NCBI GenBank assembly: GCA_020912385.1 | Contig: CP087222.1 | Location: 248,001-312,000 of the forward strand | From: Neofusicoccum parvum | Taxonomy: Eukaryota; Ascomycota; Dothideomycetes; Botryosphaeriales; Botryosphaeriaceae | Reading direction: 5' to 3' | Length of the DNA stretch: 64,000 nt | In this document: in pieces, positions 56,179 to 64,000 of the stretch | Layout: each line of letters starts with the position of its first letter | Position numbering within the stretch: the stretch's first letter is position 1 | Position numbers and translations under genes: made by a program | The notes under the pieces: model-generated | Databases searched by the model: none | The model's input: the letters and a program-made list of their open reading frames with translations, nothing else | What the model was told of the DNA's origin: nothing

Positions 56179-59100
56179 TTTCATTATTTGCTTTAACATT
56201 AGGAGGTTTAGACAAGGTTGAGAGTTGGCTACTTGAGGGATCGCGAGGGTCTGAGAGAAAGAATCTTGCAATGCATACAAGCTACTGTATGTTGCCGGCC
56301 TCACACAGAAGAAACCGTATTGACGTTTTCGTAGTTCTTTGTTGAGCCAAAGTCCAGTGAAATTTCACATGGTGGCCTATTCGGGTCATGAGACTTGTTC
56401 TGCTCTCTATCTGTGTCTTGTAATATACAAGTTTCTTCTGGACGCTGCATCAGTGTATTCTGTTGCACGATGCTGAACTAGACCGGGATCAACGATAATG
56501 TGCCCCGTTGAGAACTGATGTATGACTTTAGCAGAATTTTACTTTATTCTTAAGTTGAAGCGATCAGCGGAGCATTAATTTGCTAGAAGCTCTGACCTGA
56601 CAATCACAAATCATAGTGGGCCGTGGTTATGTATCTGCGATAGATTCACTTCAAAGGCTAGACGACGACATTTGTGGCTATTGATGCGATGGGTGACCTT
56701 ATCGTCACTTCTCTATGGTCCCGGTCATCCATCAAATAGTTTCAACATCTCGAGCGTCAGCATTAAAGGTTTGTGGTGAACCGCAATGGCCCACAGATAT
56801 CTTGCCCCTTCGGTGTCGCCATTTTTTCCGGCGTCTGAAATCGCAATTTAGTTGCCAGCCTCAAATACCACAACGAATAGCGCGAGACTCCATTCATTGT
56901 ATTCTTAACCTGAAACTCTTGAAATTCAAGAGTAACGGAGCAAAATAGTAGGCAGTGAATACTAAGAAATCAAGATGTGGCATTTTTATACTCAATGAGT
57001 TTCATATTCGTCATCCTCACAACTAGCATTATAGCTGTGTGGGTAGTACCGTGTACTGCCGCCCATCACGCGACGCAGTCACGCCATCTCTTTTGACTCG
57101 ATATTTATATAGCTTTAGTGGCGCTCTTTCTCAAGGGGAGCATCGGCATTTCTGGTTAGAAAACAACTACTACTCTACTTATTCCCTACTGCTTGTTCCA
57201 TCTCGCTCTACTAGTGACCCTTACTTCCTGGATGAATTCGCAGGCCAGTCTTATTATCACGCCACGCTCTGCTTCAGCATGCAAGAGATGAAATCCAAAC
57301 TTAAACCCGGAGACATTTAAAGGCTTGATTGAATAACGAAAAGCAATAACGAAAGACCTGCAAGGTAGCCGTAGTCAAGAGGCTGCCATTATTAAGTAAC
57401 AAATTTATAGAATATACTCACTCTTCGTGCTCATCCTCATGGGTAAACTTTAAGTGTTCGTACGGTATAAACCCTATGCATGTAAGTCTCTACAGTGTCG
57501 CTTCGAGAAGGATCTTTCCTTTTACATATTTGGTATTAATACCAGTATTTTAAGTTAGAAGTAGTCCTATCACACGGCTAGTCGAATTATGTGGAGGTCT
57601 CGAGATAGAGAATAATGTTACGACGTATTCCACACGTTTAGTAGTATCTTTTACTTAGTTAAGAAGTAAGCGTGCCATTAGAGAGTACTCTGGTTTGAAC
57701 ACCTTAAGGAGAGGGTGGTGTCCCTGCCCTGCATATCCCAAAACTGCTTCAATAGTACCACGAAGAACATTTGCTGAGCTTGTATACGCGCCAGCCTTTC
57801 GTCGAACGTAGAGCAGAAGGCTAGAAGCAATAGCGGATGAGAGCGCAGACATTGATCTGACCGGGTTTAAGATGTCTATGACGGCATATGAGCCTGGCTG
57901 GAAGTCATCGGGTTGTAGTTCGCCAATCGAATTAAGTTTACAGGCTCCAGCTGGAGTTCAGGCAAATTTATAGTACGCCATACCATTCTCAAAACATCGC
58001 CATCGCCAAGATACTCGAACGTATATAAATACAGCTTTGCAAGCTCGGTTTATGCGTTTTGGGCTCTAACAAAGGGCGGTCCGGCCAACAGTAAGTTCCT
58101 GAAACTTCGTATGACTCACAAAGTCTCGAATTGCCTCGTGAATCAGTTGGATTCGTCTGTTTTCTCAGACATTCAGCACATTCAATTCTGTGGAAGATTT
58201 CCTACAGGCTCGGTCCTTCAATGAACCGTGGAATTTCCAGAGTTAAGTGGACATTCCACTGGAAATCATAAGGAAATCCACTCGATAATGGACTCGGAGA
58301 GTTCACTCGGCTCGGAAGGTGTTCCATTCAGAGTGGACATAGGATCCCTTGCGGTGAAGCTCTATTGTCTTTAAAGCGTTTGGGGGTTCTTTATAGGCTG
58401 TCTTGGCTTGTGACTGTTTATGACACCCTATATGGAAGCAAATAATGTGAATTCAACTCCGCGAAGTCACATTTGTCTAATCTGCACATAGGCAGCGAAC
58501 ACTAAAACATTCTATCCTACCTTCGCGCTACATCGTGTTTCAGAACGAATAGCATCACTGAGAGGTGATCGAGACTATAGGACGTTTTAGTCAAGCGAAG
58601 TGACTACATGGATAGTTGAAGCAATCATCCGGATAGCTTTAGTAATTAGGGAAAAGTAAATGCCTCGGAATTTAGGCAAATGCTTCAACAGCTCGTGAGT
58701 GTCACCTACGTTGAAAATGTTCATTTCTTCTGCGGCCCAGTGTTACACCATCGCCCCGATGTTAATACTTGCTCGAAGACCACTACACCGTTAGTGTGTA
58801 CAAGCAAAGCCGCTCTCGAGAATAGAGCAACGAGTTTTCCAGCGCAACCCTTCGTTCACGACCCCCGGATTCCCAGAACAGTTGCTCATCATCACAAGGC
58901 CTCCGTAAAGCACGATTCACAGACACCCTTTTCTCCGACCCAAAGTATCTCTGCACTCCGATTTAGCTTCACAGCTTCCCTTAGCCCCCAATCCAACCCT
59001 CCAATCACACCGAGCCTCGGACAGCGCCGAACGCGGGGACCGCCCGCGCGTCGAACGCCGAGCGGAGAATCTCCGCCCCAGGCTCGCCGCGGAAAACGCA

Positions 59101-59396
59101 TCGGCGACACACCAGCGGCGGTGGCGACGGCGGAAACCTTAACGGCGGTTTTCCGAGACGATCTCGGCAAGTATCGTTACGGAAAAGTCCCGACGGCGGG
59201 GGGTGGGGGCGAGGCACGCGTGTCAAGAGTCAAACACCACGGGCACGATTCAGTCTGGCTGGTACGGATTGAAGGTAAAATGCGGTTGCGATACCGCTTA
59301 TCATATGCTCATTGAGGTATAAGTCATCAGTCACATCAATTGCGGCCCCCATCATCACCCCCCACCCTCCCATGCCGTTTCCGTCGGCACCGCCGC

Positions 59397-61215
59397 TCAA
59401 ACACCCTCCTCCCGCACGTTCTCCAGGTGCTTCTGGTCGTTCTTCTCCGAGTTGTACGCCTCGGCCATGGTGCTCGGCTCCGCATCCGTGATCTGCTTGC
59501 CCTTGCGGCCGATCAGGTACCAGGGCAGCTCGAACATGCGGTCCATGCTCTCGAGGCTCTTGCCGCTGGTCTCGGGCAGGAAGAACCAGACCCACAGGAA
59601 GCCGATGAAGGTGATGGCGCTGAAGAAGAACATGGTGCCCGAGTTGCCGAGGCCGATGAACATGGACGGCACCGCCTTGGAGTTGCCCCATTGGTTGACG
59701 AAGTGGATCGTCATGGCGATCGAGCCGCCGATGGCGCGCAGGCGGAGCGGGTAGATCTCGCTGTTGATCAGGTACTGCACGCTGTTCCAGCCGAGCGCCC
59801 AGCCGAAGCCGCTGTAGGATTCAGTTAGCAGGGGTGCCGGTTGTGCGTTGCGTGGGTTGGGAAGCTTACCTGAAGTAGATCATGACGATTGCGCCCATGG
59901 CTGCGCGCTTCTGCGAGGGGCTCTGAACGGCCCCCTCATCCGCAACGCCCTTATCAATTGCCAGGAAGATGGCCATGTACAGCATGGAGAAGAACTGCAG
60001 CGCGATGCCGGAGCTCAGCGAGCGCTTGCGGCCGATGAAGTCGATCAAGAAGAGTGCGCACAGCAGGGCTGAGATGAACTTGACGACACCAAAAATGGCG
60101 GTTGCGAACAGCTTCTCGGACTGGCCGGTCGTGCCCATCATCTTGAAGTACTCAGGAGCGTAGATGGTAATGGAGTTGGCACCGCTCCACTGAGACAGCA
60201 GCTGGGAGAAGAGAGACAGCATAAGACGGTAGCGGTTGGCCGGCGACGAGAAGAGCTCCTTGACCGGGCCAAACCAGGTCGTGCCCATAGTTGCCTCAGC
60301 CTCACGTTCGAGCTGGTCGTTGATGTCGATAATCTCAGTCTGCACGTACGGATGCGACGCTGGCAGCTTGCGCAGACGCGCAAGGTTGGCGGCCGCACTC
60401 TCATGCTTTTTGACCTTGATGAGCCAGCGGGGGGACTCGATGGCGAAGAGGCTGAGCACGAAGATGATTGATGCAAACATCAGGTGCAGGCTGTTAGGAA
60501 CAACCCATTGCGCCTGGTTGTCTCCAGAAATGTGGATCGACGAGCCCCAAGAAGCAAAGTATCCGCTGTGGCCGTCGTGTTAGCACGTGCTCTCGCAGTC
60601 TCAGACATTGATAATGTCCAGCAGGTACAGGAGTCTTACAGCATGATTCCGAGATAAACGCTACCGGCGAACATGCAGACACAGAGTCCGCGTACCGCTC
60701 TTGGTGCAACCTCGGCAAGATATGTGGGGGCAACGACGGTAGTCTGGCCAATTCCAGCACCTGCAATGAAGCGACCTGCATAAACCATTCCGATGTTGCC
60801 ATTGGCTGCGGCGGCGAGGTAGATGGCGATACCAGTGACCCACACCACGCAGAGCTCACGAGTGGCCCACAGGCGTCCGATCTTGTCCGTAATCCAGAAG
60901 GCGATCAGTGCTCCGAGGATGGAACCCATCTGCACCATGGACGTGATATTCGAGAGGAGGTTTGCTTGTTCCGACTCGCTCAGGGACTCGTCCTCAAGGC
61001 CGAACTTGTTGATGAAGGACACCTGCTCGGCCGTCGTGCCCGTCAGGCCCTCGTCAAGGCCACGGGCGGCGCCCATGAGGCCAAAGACTGGAGGGTGGTT
61101 AGCATTGAATCCATGAGTGGTCACGAGGGGCCTTACCGAACACGCCATAGAAGAGGCGCCAGTTGAGCACCTCCTTTGGCGTGTCTTTCAACGCTTCCTT
61201 GTAAATTCCAGGCAT
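59397..61215 (-). CDS. MFS sugar/quinate-type transporter
   Basis: Exons 61137-61215, 60640-61087, 59870-60565 and 59397-59811 on the minus strand encode 545 residues; introns of 49, 74 and 58 nt restore frame. Sugar-porter marks are the TDKIGRLWATRE loop after TM2, GRFIAGAGIGQTTVVAPTYL (TM4), ESPRWLIK after TM6, DFIGRKRSL after TM8 and FFLPETSGKSLE after TM12. The order and spacing resemble fungal quinate permeases and related carboxylate or hexose transporters. The start at MPGIYKEALKDTPKEVLNWR is typical of this subgroup. The next gene upstream on the same strand encodes an Ldh2-type hydroxyacid dehydrogenase, so uptake of a hydroxyacid or sugar acid is plausible but unproven. Confidence 0.92.
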
Positions 61216-62562
61216 TTTGGCGGGAGGAGGCTGAAGGGATGCAGGAAAGGAGGAAACGGGAAGGACGAGGAAGAGCGCACCGCCGGACAACAGTACGACC
61301 GCAGCTGAAGCGTGCCACCTGCGCGGGGGAGCAGGAAATTTATATTACACAGCGTCTGCGCGCTCCGCCCTGAGCGGAAAGGACTTGGCTTACACGCGCA
61401 ACCTTCCCCGCCATGGTACTCCAGGTGCTGCCCACCAAATCCCAGCTGGACCCCGGGATTTCTGCGGGGACTCCAGACTCGGTCGCCTCCACCGGCGAGG
61501 CTAGCTGCCTGGCGTCCGAGTCATTTTCGTGTCGGTGATAGTGACGGATGGGGTGATATTGATGGAAAAGCGCGGGAAAAGTGGGCGTGCACGCGGCGGC
61601 AGCGAGGCCGAAGTGAGTTCGTGGGCTCGGACTCCTGGGGATCTTGGGTGAAGGATTCGTACGAGGCGTTTTTGATAGGACGGCGCCAGCCGCTTGTGGT
61701 TGCAGTGCGGCGTTTTGCCAAGGGCGCGCCCTCCGCAATACCCCCGCAGTCTTGGCCGACTTGGCCGCTTGGGGCATTCCGTCCCGTTGGGTGGTTGCAA
61801 CGCTGGGCACGGCTTACTTTCGGGGCGCAGACTGGCCGGTGTCTTTGGCGGAGGCTTCGAGAGCTTGTTCGTCGGCTAATTGCCAGGCTGCCGACTGCAC
61901 GCGAGGCTGTCCACCACCGTCTCGTGCTTCACCTCTGAGGCACCCTCGATAGCTGGAGAAAGGCGCCCGGCTGGGGGAGGCAACGGCTCTCAGGGAGCTG
62001 GTTCCGCCGCGTCATGTGCGCGTTGTTGCCTCACCGTACTCCGTTCCAGGCGACAAACCCGGGCGACCCACCCAGGGACCAGGCTCTCGCTGACGAAACA
62101 TCGGTAGCAGGAAATCCCAACGCATGTCACTGGCTGCGACAGGACTTGGCGGGGGCTTGGCGCGCTACTGTCGTCGGCAGATGATTGCTGCGAGATCGTT
62201 CGAGCGGCCGCTTCGAACGAGTGCCGGGCTCGTGGGCGCGCGTTCTGTGGAGAGAGGGTCGGATTAATTTCCGAAACCAGAGAACCCCAAGTTTCGACGC
62301 GTGGAGAAACAGGCTTGGGGCCCACGCGGGGAAGCTTGTCCTCGCCTCGCTTGCGGCCAGAATTGCTGCGTTGGACAACAAAAACCTCGAAATTCTGCAT
62401 CGTGATGGCGACCAGGACGGGAGAAGAGTGGATTGAGTATTCTGCAAAGCGGGAGCAAAAGACACACGCCGAGCGATCAAAAGCCGACAGTGTCGGGTAA
62501 ATGCCCTTCAGGCCGACATGGTTGCCTCGCATCCGGGCCCGAGGGCGCCTCGGTGGCGCTGC
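61216..62562. other. Promoter region between transporter and dehydrogenase
   Basis: About 1.35 kb separating two same-strand genes. It holds the transporter promoter and the dehydrogenase 3' end. Frames in it are short or compositionally random. Confidence 0.5.
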
Positions 62563-63663
62563 TCAGGCCATGCGTTTAATGCCGTCCGCACCAACCAGCT
62601 GTGCCTCTTTGTCGAGGGCGGTGATCTCCGCTTCTACATACGGAATGCCGTTTCGCTCGCGCTCCTCCTGCGTCAGCTGCTCAATCTCTCCGGGAAAGAA
62701 TACGCGCTCGACGCCTGCCATCTTCTCCGAGCCGACGACGCGCTGGTACAAGTAGTCCATGCGCCCCTTGAAGTCCTCCAGGCTCATGAAAAGGTCCGGC
62801 TTGATTGCGACAAGGAAATGGCCCACGTCCGCAGGCCTTGACGGGTCATACGGGTTCGTGACGTGGCCCGCGAACGCGCTCCCCGACAGGACTCCGCTGA
62901 AGACGTCCATCATGATTGCTAACGCCGAGCCCTTCGGTCCGCCCATTGGCAGCATCACACCCTGCAGCGCCGAGGCTGGGTCGTCCGTCTGCCGCCCCTC
63001 CGCGTCCAGTGCCCAGTCGCTAGGAATTTTCTCCCCGCGCCGCAGAGCCTTGTAGATCTTGCCTCTCGCCGCAACCGACGGCGCCATGTCCAGAATAAAA
63101 GGCTTCGACTGCCCAGCCGGCGCGCCGCACGCCAAGGGAGACACGCCCATGAGCTTCTCGCGCCCGCCCCAGACAGGCAGGGCCGGCGACGAGTTCGTGA
63201 AAACGAGGGACATGAGCCCGGCGTCCAGCGCCTGCTGCACCACCCAGGCCGACATTCCGAAATGGTTCGAGTGCTTGACGCTCACCATGCCGATCCCGAA
63301 CTCCTTGGCCATGCGGATAGCGGAGTCCATGCCAAGGTGTGCCGCGACAAAGCCGAAGCCGTTCTGGCCATCGACCTGCGCGACGACCGGAGTGATTTGC
63401 TCCAGCTTCGGCGATGCCTGCGCGTTGAGTACTCCTTGCCGGATGCGTTCCATGTAGGACGGTATGCGGTTGATGCCATGCGTGTCGACGCCGCGGAGAT
63501 CAGCCGCGACAAGACACTTGGCTACGATTGAGGCGTTTTCGGGCGGCACGCCATTGCCGACAAGAACGTCTTGGACAAACCTCTCGGCGTCTTGGGCGCG
63601 GACCTGAACGGGTGATGATTTGGCTTCCTCGGCGTTCCCGGCGGGTGCGTTGGCGGCAGACAT
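62563..63663 (-). CDS. Ldh2/MDH2-family NAD(P)-dependent 2-hydroxyacid dehydrogenase
   Basis: A member of the malate/L-lactate dehydrogenase family PF02615 (ureidoglycolate, sulfolactate, malate and related substrates), which has a fold unlike classical MDH/LDH. It is a single exon of 366 residues from MSAANAPAGN at 63663; the frame is open 50 codons upstream (to 63813), and that extension could be an organelle-targeting form but is poorly conserved in style. Family marks are ADLRGVDTHGINRIPSY with the catalytic His, VSVKHSNHFGMSAW, TNSSPALPVWGG, GKIYKALRRGEKIPSDWALD and MLPMGGPKGSALA. Full family length, no break. It is paired in the same orientation with an MFS transporter, suggesting a catabolic uptake-plus-oxidation pair. 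Confidence 0.93.
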   Translation of the reverse strand: MSAANAPAGNAEEAKSSPVQVRAQDAERFVQDVLVGNGVPPENASIVAKCLVAADLRGVDTHGINRIPSYMERIRQGVLNAQASPKLEQITPVVAQVDGQNGFGFVAAHLGMDSAIRMAKEFGIGMVSVKHSNHFGMSAWVVQQALDAGLMSLVFTNSSPALPVWGGREKLMGVSPLACGAPAGQSKPFILDMAPSVAARGKIYKALRRGEKIPSDWALDAEGRQTDDPASALQGVMLPMGGPKGSALAIMMDVFSGVLSGSAFAGHVTNPYDPSRPADVGHFLVAIKPDLFMSLEDFKGRMDYLYQRVVGSEKMAGVERVFFPGEIEQLTQEERERNGIPYVEAEITALDKEAQLVGADGIKRMA

Positions 63664-64000
63664 GGCGATTGATTGGAGGATGAGAATTCCCACTTTCAGT
63701 GTCCAGGGCCTTCTGGCTGAGTACTGCTGAGTGGCGTGAGATATGGTCGGGATACGAGACACAGGTGCTGGAGAAGCTTCGCGGCAATGTCGTAGGGGAA
63801 AGTTAGAACGCACAATTTTGAGATGCAGGCCAGGCCGAGAGCTGCACAGGCTTTTAAGATCTGTGATTTTGAAAGCAGGAGAAAATTTGGACGAACAGTG
63901 GGTGAGATGTGGGAAGGGCAGAGTGTCGGAGGCGGGCCGAGTCCGTCACGATGCGGAGCCACCCCGAAATCTGTTGTGGAGTCGGGACTTCACTCAACGG
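63664..64000. other. Upstream region of the dehydrogenase, to window end
   Basis: About 340 nt of presumed promoter and 5' UTR. No second gene is visible before the window ends. Confidence 0.5.

Larger units (their letters stand above)
45195..59396. other. 14-kb region without a recognisable gene
   Basis: Between the homeobox start and the next transporter I find no recognisable domain on either strand. From about 45400 to 49900 the DNA is extremely GC- and CpG-rich, so long frames are open in all six phases and have little meaning. From about 56300 to 58700 it is AT-rich. Doubtful small frames are 52482-52844 (-) and 54667-55029 (-). Possible contents are the homeobox promoter and noncoding transcripts. 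Confidence 0.5.

Noticed and set aside
1..64000. tRNA, rRNA, CRISPR, insertion sequences or bacterial-type operons
   Set aside because: No cloverleaf with the T-loop consensus, no rRNA text, no spaced direct repeats and no intact transposase were seen; the DNA is fungal nuclear.

Overview
The window is nuclear DNA of a filamentous ascomycete (Pezizomycotina). The evidence is intron-bearing genes with short GT-AG introns (about 47-80 nt), CT-rich promoter tracts, and typical fungal families: P450s, sugar-type MFS transporters, a PTH11/rhodopsin-like membrane protein, a Ctr copper transporter and a TALE homeobox protein. The genes are ordinary eukaryotic single transcription units; there are no operons.

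Layout: 0.1-2.0 kb, a P450 with a suspicious segment; 2.4-3.5 kb (-), a Ser/Thr-rich secreted protein; 6.1-7.4 kb, a zinc-type alcohol dehydrogenase; 7.7-8.25 kb (-), a decayed sugar-transporter relic beside the intact MFS gene at 8.3-11.2 kb (-); 11.7-15.0 kb, an atypical protein kinase with a long C-terminal region; 15.9-16.9 kb (-), a Ctr copper transporter; 18.3-25.2 kb, a DIT1-type isocyanide synthase (-), a DIT2-type P450 (+) and a DTR1-like MFS exporter (+); 25.9-26.9 kb, an F-box-like protein; 27.1-28.8 kb (-), an alpha/beta hydrolase; 29.25-29.6 kb (-), a truncated hydrolase pseudogene; 31.1-32.5 kb (-), a coiled-coil, His/Asp-rich protein; 34.4-35.7 kb, a 7-TM rhodopsin-like protein; 36.9-38.0 kb, a hypothetical protein; 38.0-43.5 kb, gene-poor DNA with a minisatellite and an inverted repeat; 43.5-45.2 kb (-), a TALE homeobox factor; 45.2-59.4 kb, about 14 kb without a recognisable gene, including a very GC-rich block; 59.4-61.2 kb (-), a sugar/quinate-type MFS transporter; 62.6-63.7 kb (-), an Ldh2-family dehydrogenase.

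The most interesting unit is 15.9-25.2 kb. The synthase, P450 and exporter have the composition of a dityrosine/xanthocillin-type pathway: an amino acid is converted to an isocyanide or formyl derivative, oxidised, and exported. The copper importer gene sits 1.4 kb from the synthase and carries a TGTGCTCA copper-response-like element upstream. This suggests a copper-linked isocyanide (chalkophore-like) system, or alternatively a spore-wall dityrosine-like pathway. Gene families and exon junctions were read from the sequence; functions are by family, and the copper link is inference.
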